A program made the position numbers and the translations under genes. This document shows, piece by piece, positions 49,965 through 59,021 of a stretch of 64,000 bases of DNA; position 1 is the stretch's first letter, and each line of letters begins with the position of its first letter. This DNA comes from Dryocola sp032051265 (GTDB lineage: Bacteria; Pseudomonadota; Gammaproteobacteria; Enterobacterales; Enterobacteriaceae), in the NCBI GenBank assembly GCA_032051265.1, contig DAMBYU010000005.1:186001-250000 (forward strand), read 5' to 3'. Below the pieces are notes generated by a model. The model saw nothing but the letters and a program-made list of their open reading frames with translations. It made no database searches and was not told the DNA's origin.

Positions 49965-52115
49965 ATGAAAAAAATTACCAGCGTCTGCCCTTACTGCGGT
50001 GCGGGCTGCAAACTCAAACTGGTTGTTGATAATCATAAAATTATCCGTGCCGAAGCGGCTGACGGCATCACCAACCAGAACGAGCTTTGCCTGAAAGGCT
50101 ATTACGGGTGGGATTTCCTCAACGACACCAGGCTGCTCACTCCCCGTCTGACCCAGCCGATGATCCGCTATGAAAAAGGCGGCAGGCTTCAGCCGGTAAG
50201 CTGGGATGAAGCCATTAGCTATACCGCAAATCGCCTGAAGGCCATTAAAGAACAATACGGACCGCGCGCCATAATGACTACCGGTTCGTCACGCGGTACG
50301 GGCAATGAAACCAACTATGTGATGCAAAAATTCGCGCGCGGCGTGCTCAACACCAATAACGTAGATTGCTGCGCGCGCGTCTGTCATGGGCCATCGGTAG
50401 CGGGTTTGCAGGTGACGCTGGGCAACGGGGCAATGAGCAACTCCATCGGCGATATAGAAAAGTCAAAGTGCCTGCTGGTGTTTGGCTACAACTGTGCCGA
50501 TTCGCACCCGATCGTGGCGCGTCGCGTCATTAAAGCGAAGGAAAACGGCGCGAAAATTATCGTCTGCGATCCGCGCCGCATCGAAACCGCCCGCATTGCC
50601 GATCAGCATCTCCAGCTGAAAAACGGCTGCAATATGGCGCTGGTTAACGCCTTTGCTCACGTGCTGCTCGAAGAGAATCTCTATGACAAAGAGTACGTGG
50701 CGAAACATACCGAAGGCCTGGAAGCCTACCGTGAAAACGTTAAGGGCTATGCGCCGGAAGACATCGAGCATCTGACGGGCGTACCGGCCCGGCAGGTTCG
50801 TCAGGCGATGCGCACCTTCGCCGCCGCGCCATCCGCCACCATTATGTGGGGCATGGGCGTGACGCAGTTTGGCCAGGCGGTGGATGTGGTGAAAGGGCTG
50901 TCGAGCCTTGCGCTACTCACCGGCAACCTGGGACGGGAAAACGTCGGCGTGGGTCCGGTTCGCGGCCAGAACAACGTGCAGGGCGCGTGCGATATGGGCG
51001 TGCTGCCGAATCAGTTTCCCGGCTACCAGGAGGTGGTCGATCCTGAAGTCCGCGCCAGATTCGCCAAAGCCTGGGGCATCAGGGTGGAAGATATGGATGC
51101 CGAAGTCGGCGTGCGTATAACCGAAGTGCCGCACCTGGCGCTGGAAGGCAAAATCAAAGCCTACTACATCATGGGTGAAGACCCGTTACAGACCGAAGCA
51201 GATCTCGGCCTGGTACGCAGCGGCTTCGACGCGCTCGACTTCGTGGTGGTGCAGGACATCTTTATGACCAAAACCGCCGAAGCGGCGGACGTGCTGCTAC
51301 CCGCGACGTCATGGGGAGAGCACGGCGGGGTCTTTACCTGCGCAGACCGCGGTTTCCAGCGTTTCGAAAAGGCCATCGAGCCGAAATATAACGTCAAACG
51401 CGACTGGGAAATCATCAGCCTGATCGCCCGTGCGATGGGCTATCCGATGCACTACGACAGCAACCAGCAGATCTGGGATGAGATGCGTGAACTTTGTCCC
51501 CTGTTCTACGGCGTAACCTACGAAAAAATGGGCGACATGGGCCATGTGCAGTGGCCGTGCCCGACGCTTGATCATCCGGGCACGCCGTATCTCTACAAAG
51601 ACAGCAAGTTCGACACGCCAACGGGTAAAGGCCAGCTCTTTGCGGCCCCGTGGCGAGCGCCTGCGGAAGTGCCGGATGCGGACTATCCGCTGGTGCTGTG
51701 TACCGTCCGCGAAGTGGGCCACTATTCCTGCCGGTCGATGACCGGCAACTGCGCGGCATTGCAGACGCTGGCCGACGAGCCGGGCTTTGTGCAAATGCAC
51801 CCTGAGGACGCGGCTCGCCTGGGCGTAAAAGATCGCCAGCTGGTATGGGTCAGCTCGCGTCGCGGCAAAGTGATCAGCCGCGCCGAGGTGAGCGAGCGCA
51901 TTAATCAAGGCTCGGTTTATATGACCTATCAGTGGTGGATCGGCGCCTGTAACGAACTGACCCAGGACAATCTCGACCCGATTTCCAAAACGCCGGAAAC
52001 GAAGTATTGCGCGGTTAACGTCAGCAATATTGCCGACCAGCAGTGGGCCGAGCACTACGCGCAGACGACCTATAACGATATGAAGGCACGTTTGCGCCAG
52101 GCTGTGGAGGCCTGA
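49965..52115 (+). CDS. fdhF: Formate dehydrogenase-H, cysteine (non-selenium) form
   Basis: The molybdenum (bis-MGD) formate dehydrogenase of FHL, oxidising formate to CO2. It has 716 residues (715 in E. coli) and aligns end to end. The [4Fe-4S] ligands are in CPYCGAGC and NELCLKG near the N-terminus. Codon 140 (50382-50384) is TGT, giving CCARVCHGPSV where E. coli FdhF has ARV-U-HGPSV with selenocysteine encoded by TGA; the adjacent His is kept. No frameshift or other loss is seen. It is expected to be active, probably with a lower turnover than a Sec enzyme, and independent of selenium. It is co-transcribed with hydN, 35 bp upstream. Confidence 0.96.
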   Translation: MKKITSVCPYCGAGCKLKLVVDNHKIIRAEAADGITNQNELCLKGYYGWDFLNDTRLLTPRLTQPMIRYEKGGRLQPVSWDEAISYTANRLKAIKEQYGPRAIMTTGSSRGTGNETNYVMQKFARGVLNTNNVDCCARVCHGPSVAGLQVTLGNGAMSNSIGDIEKSKCLLVFGYNCADSHPIVARRVIKAKENGAKIIVCDPRRIETARIADQHLQLKNGCNMALVNAFAHVLLEENLYDKEYVAKHTEGLEAYRENVKGYAPEDIEHLTGVPARQVRQAMRTFAAAPSATIMWGMGVTQFGQAVDVVKGLSSLALLTGNLGRENVGVGPVRGQNNVQGACDMGVLPNQFPGYQEVVDPEVRARFAKAWGIRVEDMDAEVGVRITEVPHLALEGKIKAYYIMGEDPLQTEADLGLVRSGFDALDFVVVQDIFMTKTAEAADVLLPATSWGEHGGVFTCADRGFQRFEKAIEPKYNVKRDWEIISLIARAMGYPMHYDSNQQIWDEMRELCPLFYGVTYEKMGDMGHVQWPCPTLDHPGTPYLYKDSKFDTPTGKGQLFAAPWRAPAEVPDADYPLVLCTVREVGHYSCRSMTGNCAALQTLADEPGFVQMHPEDAARLGVKDRQLVWVSSRRGKVISRAEVSERINQGSVYMTYQWWIGACNELTQDNLDPISKTPETKYCAVNVSNIADQQWAEHYAQTTYNDMKARLRQAVEA

Positions 52116-52120
52116 CGGTG

Positions 52121-52186
52121 GATGGCGCTTACGCTTATTCCCGCTACAATCCAGCTTCTCCCAGGTCGGGTAAGCGCAGCGCCATC
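52121..52186. repeat. REP-like palindrome between fdhF and hypF
   Basis: GATGGCGCTTACGCTTATTC is faced by GTCGGGTAAGCGCAGCGCCATC. It fills most of the 99-bp gap between the fdhF stop and the hypF start and may lower hypF expression. An open frame through it upstream of hypF is not real coding. Confidence 0.8.
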
Positions 52187-52214
52187 AGAAAATTGCAAAT
52201 TTTTGGCAGATATT

Positions 52215-54452
52215 GTGAATTTTAACGGCGTAATGCTGCGCATTCGCGGCAAAGTGCAGGGTGTGGGCTTCCGGCCTTTCGTCTGGCAACTGGCCCTGCG
52301 GCTACAACTTACCGGCGATGTCTGTAACGATGGCGCAGGCGTTATCGTGCGCCTTGCCTCCGGCGCCGATGAGTTTATCAGCGAGCTTTATACCCACTGC
52401 CCGCCGCTGGCGCGCATTGATGACGTTGCATCTTCAGCCATACGCTGGGAAAAGCTTCCTGCTGACTTTACTATCCGGCAGAGCGATAGCGGCACGATGG
52501 ACACGCAAATTGTGCCGGATGCGGCAACCTGCCCGGACTGCCTTCGCGAATTAAACGATCCCGCGGATCGCCGCTACCGCTACCCCTTTATCAACTGCAC
52601 GCACTGCGGGCCCCGTTTCACCATCATCCACGGTATGCCGTATGACCGGCCTAAAACCGTGATGGCCGCCTTTCCTCTTTGCCCGGTCTGCGAGGCCGAA
52701 TATCGCAATCCGATGGACCGGCGTTTTCACGCCCAGCCCGTAGCCTGCCCTGACTGCGGACCGCAGATTTTCTGGCAGCAAGGCGACCAGCACCTGGAGC
52801 GTGACGAGGCGTTGCAGGCGGCCGTTGCGGCGTTAAAAGCGGGGCAAATCGTGGCGATAAAAGGGCTGGGCGGATTCCATCTGGCGGTGGATGCATGCAA
52901 TGACAATGCCGTCGAACGATTGCGGGTCCGCAAACACCGGCCTGCCAAACCGCTGGCGGTGATGCTGCCGACAAGCGCCGGTTTACCGCCGCAGATTACG
53001 GCCCGGTTAACTACGCCTGCCGCGCCTGTCGTACTGATGGATAAAGCTATTTTGCCACGCTTAAGCCAGGCTATCGCGCCGGGCCTTACGGAAATCGGCG
53101 TGATGCTGCCCGCCAACCCGCTACAGCATCTTCTTATGCAGGACTTTGGCGCGCCGCTGGTGATGACCTCCGGCAATCTGAACGGCAAACCTCCCGCGCT
53201 CACCAATGAGCAGGCGCTTACTGAGCTGGCAACTATCGCCGACGGCTGGCTGCTGACCAACCGCGATATCGTGCAGCGCATGGATGACTCCGTTATCCGT
53301 GCCGACGGAGAAATGCTGCGCCGGGCCAGAGGTTTTGTCCCCGACGCGCTGTCGCTGCCGCCCGGCTTTACCGGTTTACCACCGATTCTGGCCGTTGGCG
53401 CGGATTTAAAAAACACTTTCTGTCTGCTGCGCGGCGAGCAGGCGGTGCTCAGCCAGCATCTGGGCGATTTGTCCGAGGAAGGCGTTGAGCAGCAATGGCA
53501 CCGGGCGCGTGAGCTGATATGTCAGACCTGGGATTTTACGCCTGAGCAGATCGTTATCGACGCCCATCCTGGCTATCAAAGCGCCAGGGCAGGACGCGAG
53601 ATGGGGCTTCCCGTCAGTGAAGTTTTGCATCACCACGCCCACGCTGCGGCCTGCCTTGCCGAGCATGCCTGGCCGCTGGACGGCGGCGATGTGATAGCGC
53701 TGACGCTGGATGGCATTGGATATGGTCACAACCGGCAGCTGTGGGGCGGTGAGTGTCTGCGGGTCAACTATCAGCGGTGCGAACGCCTGGGCGGACTGCC
53801 TGCGGTAGCGTTGCCGGGCGGCGATCTTGCGGCGCGTCAGCCGTGGCGCAATCTCCTTGCCCACAGCCTGGCTTTTGTGCCGGACTGGCAGCACCGCCCG
53901 GAAACCGCCGTCGTTCGCCAGCAAAACTGGCAGCCGCTGGCAAAGGCGGTGGAGCGCGGGATCAACGCCCCACTTGCCTCATCAGCCGGAAGATTGTTCG
54001 ATGCCGCAGCCTGCGCATTAGACTGCGCCCCGCGCCAGCAGAGCTACGAGGGAGAGGCCGCCTGCCTGTTTGAGGCGCTGGCGTCAGGGTGCGATGAATG
54101 TACGTATCCCGTCACCCTTCCGCTGAAAGAAGGCCAGCTTGATATGGCCACCTTCTGGCAGCAATGGCTTGCCTGGCGCGAACCCGCCCCCGCTCGCGCA
54201 TGGGCTTTTCATGATGCGCTGGCAAAGGGCTTTGCCGACTTAGCCCGTTTTCATGCGCATAAACAGGGTATCAGAACGATTGCGTTCGGCGGCGGTGTTC
54301 TGCATAACAAGCTGATTCGACAACGTTTTAATCACCACCTTGCAGATTTTACTCTGCTCTTCCCGACACGGTTGCCTGCAGGCGACGGTGCCCTTTCTTA
54401 CGGTCAGGCCATTGTTGCCGCCGCCCGTTTATTAACTGCTTTACAAGGATAA
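52215..54452 (+). CDS. hypF: Carbamoyltransferase HypF
   Basis: HypF makes carbamoyl-AMP from carbamoyl phosphate and transfers the carbamoyl group to HypE for cyanide ligand synthesis. Domains are acylphosphatase (GKVQGVGFRPFVW, residues about 10-22), two zinc fingers (CPDC...CTHCGPRF; CPVC...CPDCGP, about 105-190), YrdC-like (KGLGGFHLA; RKHRPAKPLAVM) and Kae1-like (HHHAHAAACLAEH). I favour GTG 52215; ATG 52233 is the alternative, and neither has a clear ribosome site. In E. coli hypF follows hydN; here fdhF lies between them. Confidence 0.96.
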   Translation: MNFNGVMLRIRGKVQGVGFRPFVWQLALRLQLTGDVCNDGAGVIVRLASGADEFISELYTHCPPLARIDDVASSAIRWEKLPADFTIRQSDSGTMDTQIVPDAATCPDCLRELNDPADRRYRYPFINCTHCGPRFTIIHGMPYDRPKTVMAAFPLCPVCEAEYRNPMDRRFHAQPVACPDCGPQIFWQQGDQHLERDEALQAAVAALKAGQIVAIKGLGGFHLAVDACNDNAVERLRVRKHRPAKPLAVMLPTSAGLPPQITARLTTPAAPVVLMDKAILPRLSQAIAPGLTEIGVMLPANPLQHLLMQDFGAPLVMTSGNLNGKPPALTNEQALTELATIADGWLLTNRDIVQRMDDSVIRADGEMLRRARGFVPDALSLPPGFTGLPPILAVGADLKNTFCLLRGEQAVLSQHLGDLSEEGVEQQWHRARELICQTWDFTPEQIVIDAHPGYQSARAGREMGLPVSEVLHHHAHAAACLAEHAWPLDGGDVIALTLDGIGYGHNRQLWGGECLRVNYQRCERLGGLPAVALPGGDLAARQPWRNLLAHSLAFVPDWQHRPETAVVRQQNWQPLAKAVERGINAPLASSAGRLFDAAACALDCAPRQQSYEGEAACLFEALASGCDECTYPVTLPLKEGQLDMATFWQQWLAWREPAPARAWAFHDALAKGFADLARFHAHKQGIRTIAFGGGVLHNKLIRQRFNHHLADFTLLFPTRLPAGDGALSYGQAIVAAARLLTALQG

Positions 54453-54456
54453 AAAG

Positions 54457-55479
54457 ATGTTCGTGCGAGTTCTGCGTAATCAACCGCGCGCCGCAGCGCT
54501 GCTGGCGGTGCTGATTGTGGCCAACCTTGCCGCCTGGGGCTGGGCGCTGGTTTCCTTCCGGCACAGCACCGCGCTGATGGCGGCAAGCCTGCTGGCCTGG
54601 TGCTATGGGCTACGCCATGCGGTGGATGCCGACCATATTGCCGCCATCGATAACGTGACGCGCAAGATGATGCAGCAGGGCAAACGCCCGTTTGGGGTGG
54701 GCGCATGGTTCTCCCTCGGGCATTCCAGCATTGTCGTGCTGGCTTCTGTCGCCATTGCGGCCACCGCTGCCGCCTTTCAGCATAAGATGGCCTGGTTCCA
54801 TGACGTCGGCGGCGCGATTGGCACGGCGGTCTCAGCCTGTTTCCTGCTGGCGATGGCGCTGGTGAACCTGGTGATTTTGCGCGGCGTATGGCGTAACTTT
54901 CGTCAGCTTAAACGTGGCCTGCCGCTGGATGCTGAAGCTTGCGACCTGCAGGGAGGCGGCCTGATGAGCTGGCTTTTCCACTCCACCTTCCGGCTTATCA
55001 GCAAGAGCTGGCACATGTATCTGGTGGGCTTTCTGTTTGGCCTCGGGTTTGATACCGCAACGGAAATTGGCGTGCTGGGTATTTCTGCCGCCAGCGCCTC
55101 CAGCGGGATGAGCATCTGGTCGATTCTGGTGTTCCCGGCGCTGTTTGCAAGCGGCATGGCGCTGGTCGATACCCTTGATAACGTCATTATGGTCGGCGCC
55201 TACGGCTGGGCCTTTAACAAGCCGCAGCGCAAGCTTTATTACAACATGACGATAACCGGCACGTCAGTGGTAATAGCGCTGTTTATCGGCGGGCTGGAGG
55301 CGCTGGGGCTGCTGGCGGAGAAATTTGACCTGCAAAACGGCGTCTGGCGCTGGGTTAACATGCTGAATGACAACCTCGGCAACGCGGGCTTTGTGGTCGT
55401 CGCGCTGTTTATCGTCTGCTGGGGCATTTCGATGCTGAACTACCGCTGGAAGGGGTACGACACTTTAGTTGTACGGTAA
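54457..55479 (+). CDS. Nickel/cobalt transporter, NiCoT (HoxN/NixA) family
   Basis: A 340-residue inner-membrane permease with about eight hydrophobic segments. The NiCoT signature RHAVDADHIAAIDNVTR is in the second segment, with FSLGHSSIVVL, GLGFDTATEIGVLG and LFASGMALVDTLDN following. It should import Ni2+ at high affinity. It begins 4 bp after hypF and has GGATAAAAAG before the ATG, so it is part of the FHL operon and supplies nickel for HycE. E. coli uses NikABCDE instead and has no such gene here. Cobalt transport cannot be excluded. Confidence 0.93.
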   Translation: MFVRVLRNQPRAAALLAVLIVANLAAWGWALVSFRHSTALMAASLLAWCYGLRHAVDADHIAAIDNVTRKMMQQGKRPFGVGAWFSLGHSSIVVLASVAIAATAAAFQHKMAWFHDVGGAIGTAVSACFLLAMALVNLVILRGVWRNFRQLKRGLPLDAEACDLQGGGLMSWLFHSTFRLISKSWHMYLVGFLFGLGFDTATEIGVLGISAASASSGMSIWSILVFPALFASGMALVDTLDNVIMVGAYGWAFNKPQRKLYYNMTITGTSVVIALFIGGLEALGLLAEKFDLQNGVWRWVNMLNDNLGNAGFVVVALFIVCWGISMLNYRWKGYDTLVVR

Positions 55480-55482
55480 AAG

Positions 55483-55512
55483 CAGGGTGGGTGGCGTGCG
55501 CCATCCACCCTG
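55483..55512. terminator. Bidirectional hairpin between the NiCoT gene and avtA
   Basis: CAGGGTGGGTGGCG and CGCCATCCACCCTG pair over 14 bp with one G-T wobble and a two-base loop. It sits between convergent genes and marks the end of the FHL block. Confidence 0.75.
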
Positions 55513-55519
55513 TTGAGCG

Positions 55520-56773
55520 CTACTTAGCTTCCGCCCAGGCACGCTCAATCTCTTCGGCCAGAATCTTCACGCCCGCCTCTATTTTTTCCGGCTCCGGCAC
55601 GTAGTTCATACGCATGCACTGGTGCGTGTGCGGCCAGGGTTTATCCAGCCCCGGGAAGAAGTAGTCGCCCGGCACCATCAGCACGCCGCGCTTTTTCAGG
55701 CGCTGGTAGAGCAATTCAGTCGTGATCGGTAAATCCTTAAACCACAGCCAGAGGAAAATCGCCCCTTCTGGTTTATGGATCAGGCAGCGTTCTGGCGACA
55801 AATAGCGGCGAATAACCGCGATAGTTTCCTGCACGCGCTGATAGTAAAACGGTTTGATGACGGTTTCAGACAGGCGCAGCAGATCGTTGCGTTTGATCAT
55901 CTCCGTCGCCATCGCCGGCCCAATACCGCCGGGCGCGAGGCTGATAATGCCGTTCATATTGCTGATAGCAGAGATGATTTTTTCATTGGCGATGATAATG
56001 CCGCAGCGGCTGCCCGGCAGGCCGAGCTTCGACAGGCTCATGCACAGCACGATATTCGGATTCCACAGCGGACGCGCCTCGCTGAAGATAATGCCCGGGA
56101 ACGGCACGCCATAGGCGTTATCAATCACCAGCGGGATACCGTGCTGGTGCGCCAGCGCATCAAGTTTAATCAGCTCTTCATCGGTGATGACGTTGCCCGT
56201 CGGGTTGGTTGGACGCGAGACGCAAATCATCCCGGTGTCTTCCCCGATGTGCAGATGCTCGAAATCGACGTGGTATTTAAACTGGCCTTCCGGCAGCAGC
56301 TCAATATTCGGCCGCGCCGAGACAAACAGGTCGTCTTCGAGGCCTGAATCGCCGTAGCCGATGTATTCCGGCGCCAGCGGGAAGAGCACTTTTTTAGTGC
56401 TGCCATCGGCATGGCGACCGGCAAAGAGATTAAATAAGTAGAAAAATGCGCTCTGACTGCCATTTGTCAGCGCAATATTCTGCGGTTCAATATCCCAACC
56501 TGATTCGGTGCGAAGCATACCGGCAAGCGCGTCGAGTAGCTCACTTTTCCCCTGCGGACCGTCGTAATTGCACAGCGCGTCAGCCATTTTCCCGCTCGCC
56601 AGCATGTCTGCCAGCAGGTTCTGGAAATATTCGTTCATCGCGGGTATCTGTGCCGGGTTACCGCCGCCGAGCATAATGGCGCCCGGCGTGCGTAAACCGT
56701 CGTTGAGGTCCTCCATCAGGCGTGTAATGCCTGCATGGCGGGTAAATTTGTCGCCGAAAAGTGAAAACGTCAT
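55520..56773 (-). CDS. avtA: Valine--pyruvate aminotransferase AvtA
   Basis: A PLP aminotransferase that makes alanine and 2-ketoisovalerate from valine and pyruvate, and the reverse. At 417 residues it equals E. coli AvtA. Visible are MLGGGNPAQIPAMN, ALTNGSQSAFFYLFNLF, SRPTNPTGNV, DNAYGVPFPGI and the PLP lysine in CMSLSKLGLPGSRCGI. Converges on the FHL block and is upstream of malS on the same strand, as in E. coli. Confidence 0.97.
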   Translation of the reverse strand: MTFSLFGDKFTRHAGITRLMEDLNDGLRTPGAIMLGGGNPAQIPAMNEYFQNLLADMLASGKMADALCNYDGPQGKSELLDALAGMLRTESGWDIEPQNIALTNGSQSAFFYLFNLFAGRHADGSTKKVLFPLAPEYIGYGDSGLEDDLFVSARPNIELLPEGQFKYHVDFEHLHIGEDTGMICVSRPTNPTGNVITDEELIKLDALAHQHGIPLVIDNAYGVPFPGIIFSEARPLWNPNIVLCMSLSKLGLPGSRCGIIIANEKIISAISNMNGIISLAPGGIGPAMATEMIKRNDLLRLSETVIKPFYYQRVQETIAVIRRYLSPERCLIHKPEGAIFLWLWFKDLPITTELLYQRLKKRGVLMVPGDYFFPGLDKPWPHTHQCMRMNYVPEPEKIEAGVKILAEEIERAWAEAK

Positions 56774-56906
56774 AACGTAGATCTGTCGCTTACTGTCAAA
56801 AAGAGGCTAACCATAGCGCCGGAGATGACGCGGTGCAAACGCATTAAGGATAGCCTGCCATTGTCAATATGCTGCCCTGAGCGGAATGAATAGCATTAAA
56901 TGCCGA

Positions 56907-58925
56907 TCATTGATTCCCCGCCCAAACCACCATCACCTTATCGTCACCCGCCTGGCGGCTAAATCCATAACCCTCTTTCATACTCAACGTGTTCTGCTTG
57001 CCTGCGCCCACCGCCGGGTGGCGAGCGCGGAACTGGCTGATTTTTTCCCAGTGTGCGAGCGTGGCGGCGTTCTGGCGCCAGTTCATATCGGAGCGCGTGC
57101 CCTGCAGCGGGTCGGAGCCTGTCGGGCCAAACGGACGCTCCGTTTCATCGCCGTAGAAAATCTGCACCGCGCCGGGAGCCAGCAACAGAAGTTCTGCGGC
57201 CCGCTGTCCGCCCTCACGGAACAGGCGTGTATCATGCGAGGAAAGATAGCTAAGCACGTTGAAATCCTGCAATTTTTCAGCCATTTGCTGCCAGGTAATA
57301 TCCATGTTCGACAGGCAGTCCGTGGCTTTCGCAGCCTGATCCTGATAATCAAAGTTGATCATCGCGTCAAAACCGCTGCGGTAGTAGTCGCTTTTCATCA
57401 CCCCGTGCCCCCAGGATTCCCCCGTCATCCAGAACGGCGCATCGTCCATTTTTTTGTCCGGGTTAGCCTGTTTCCAGGCAGCCAGGGCCTCTACCGACTG
57501 GGCTTTCAGCTGTTTCCAGGCCGCTTTTTCAACGTGTTTGGCAGTATCGACACGGAAACCATCAATGCCGTAATCGCGCACCCACTGGCTAAGCCAGTGC
57601 GTCATATAATCGCGCACCGTGTAACCCGCAATCTCTTTGGCATTAGTGTCAGGCTTGTGGCGATAGAATACCGGCAGGCCTGCGGGCTGCATTGACTCGG
57701 TTTTCAAATCCGGCAGGAAGGCAAGCGACATAGTGAGATCGTCAAAGCCCGGATTGTCGTAATCGCCGATATCCGTGCGGATCCAGTTCTTGCCCCACCA
57801 GTTTTGCCAGGCGGTTTTATCGCTGAAGTTGATATAGTCATTAAAGGTGTGCCAGCTCTGGCCGGGGCCGGGTTTCCAGTCGGTCCAGTGTTTACCGAGC
57901 GTTTTGTTCAGTTCGTCGCCTTTGAGGTACATCGCGCCGAACTGGTATTCCTGCATATCCGCAAGCGTCGCGTAGCCGGCGTGGTTCATGACGATATCAA
58001 ACAGGATGCGGATACCGCGCTTGTGGGCTTCGTCTACCAGCTTACGCAGATCGTCTTCGGTACCCATGTTGGCGTCAAGCTTCGTCCAGTCCATGGTGTA
58101 GTAGCCGTGATAGGCGTAGTGCGGAAAATCCCCTTTCGTGCCGCCGCCGACCCAGCCGTGAATTTGTTCCAGCGGGGAGCTAATCCACAGCGCGTTGACG
58201 CCGAGGTTTTGCAGATAGTCGAGTTTGCCGGTTAAACCGGCGAGATCGCCGCCGTGAAAAGTGGCTATCTCATCCATGCCGTCTTTATGGCGACCATAGC
58301 TGCTGTCGTTTGCGGGGTTACCGTTTTCAAAGCGGTCAGTTAAGACAAAATAGACCGTCGCGTTATGCCAGCTAAACGGCGCGGCTTTCTCTGTAGTCGC
58401 GCTTTCAAGCAACAGTAAGCCGTTGCTGTTTGCCGCCGGCATCATGGTTATCTGCCCTTGCTTCACCGTCGCCGTTTGCCCGCTGTAAAAATCGCGTACT
58501 GCACTTCCTTCCGGGAAGGTTTTGCTTACCTCTACGGTCAGCGGCTGACCATCCCATTTCGGACACTGGCGAGTCGCATCAACGGGCGCGGCTGTCGCGG
58601 TGCTTTTTACGCTCAACATAAGCGTCGGCGTGCCGCTGCGCATATCGATTTGCACCTGATAATTCCCTTCGCGGAAGAGTTTCCACTGTGGGGCTTCACC
58701 TTCACAGGGCTTAAGCGAGAGCATCTGATTGAGCTTAACGGTTTCAGCGGGCTGCCAGCAGACCCGGTCTTGCATCAGATTTAGCGGCAAAGTGCCTTTC
58801 GCAAGCTCAGATTCGCTCACAAAAACGCCAGACCTTTGTTCTTTAAAAGTATTCAGCCCCGTTGCCGACCAGTTGGCCAACGCGAGCCCCGGGAAAAGTA
58901 AAAACAGCAGAGGAATTTTTTTCAT
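56907..58925 (-). CDS. malS: Periplasmic alpha-amylase MalS
   Basis: A 672-residue GH13 alpha-amylase that trims long maltodextrins in the periplasm before uptake. The signal peptide is MKKIPLLFLLFPGLALA. An N-terminal accessory domain with Cys pairs (about 20-190) precedes the barrel with GH13 regions DIVMNHAGY, GFRVDTAKHVE (nucleophile Asp), MTGESWGHG (acid Glu) and FLSSHD-type sequence (YLSSHDTRLF). The ATG at 58925 is used because it begins the signal peptide; the frame opens at 58991. It should be MalT-controlled. Confidence 0.96.
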   Translation of the reverse strand: MKKIPLLFLLFPGLALANWSATGLNTFKEQRSGVFVSESELAKGTLPLNLMQDRVCWQPAETVKLNQMLSLKPCEGEAPQWKLFREGNYQVQIDMRSGTPTLMLSVKSTATAAPVDATRQCPKWDGQPLTVEVSKTFPEGSAVRDFYSGQTATVKQGQITMMPAANSNGLLLLESATTEKAAPFSWHNATVYFVLTDRFENGNPANDSSYGRHKDGMDEIATFHGGDLAGLTGKLDYLQNLGVNALWISSPLEQIHGWVGGGTKGDFPHYAYHGYYTMDWTKLDANMGTEDDLRKLVDEAHKRGIRILFDIVMNHAGYATLADMQEYQFGAMYLKGDELNKTLGKHWTDWKPGPGQSWHTFNDYINFSDKTAWQNWWGKNWIRTDIGDYDNPGFDDLTMSLAFLPDLKTESMQPAGLPVFYRHKPDTNAKEIAGYTVRDYMTHWLSQWVRDYGIDGFRVDTAKHVEKAAWKQLKAQSVEALAAWKQANPDKKMDDAPFWMTGESWGHGVMKSDYYRSGFDAMINFDYQDQAAKATDCLSNMDITWQQMAEKLQDFNVLSYLSSHDTRLFREGGQRAAELLLLAPGAVQIFYGDETERPFGPTGSDPLQGTRSDMNWRQNAATLAHWEKISQFRARHPAVGAGKQNTLSMKEGYGFSRQAGDDKVMVVWAGNQ

Positions 58926-58981
58926 TTTTTTTATCCATGGGCAACTTTTAACCAGTGTGGCATTGTTTTCACGGGTGTTAT

Positions 58982-59021
58982 TCATCCTCAAAAGGAGGTT
59001 ATAAGGGAGGAGAAAGGAGGG
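58982..59021. promoter_or_regulatory. Possible MalT boxes upstream of malS
   Basis: GAGGATGA (minus strand, 58982-58989), GGGAGGAG (59005-59012) and two GGAGG runs match the GGA(T/G)GA core of MalT sites. They lie 60-95 bp before the malS start. Confidence 0.45.

Noticed and set aside
50370..50400. Possible in-frame TGA selenocysteine codon in fdhF
   Set aside because: The codon at the expected position is TGT; no in-frame TGA occurs before the natural stop.
52122..52214. Upstream extension of hypF to an ATG at 52122
   Set aside because: The extra 31 codons are the REP-like palindrome and have no counterpart in HypF.
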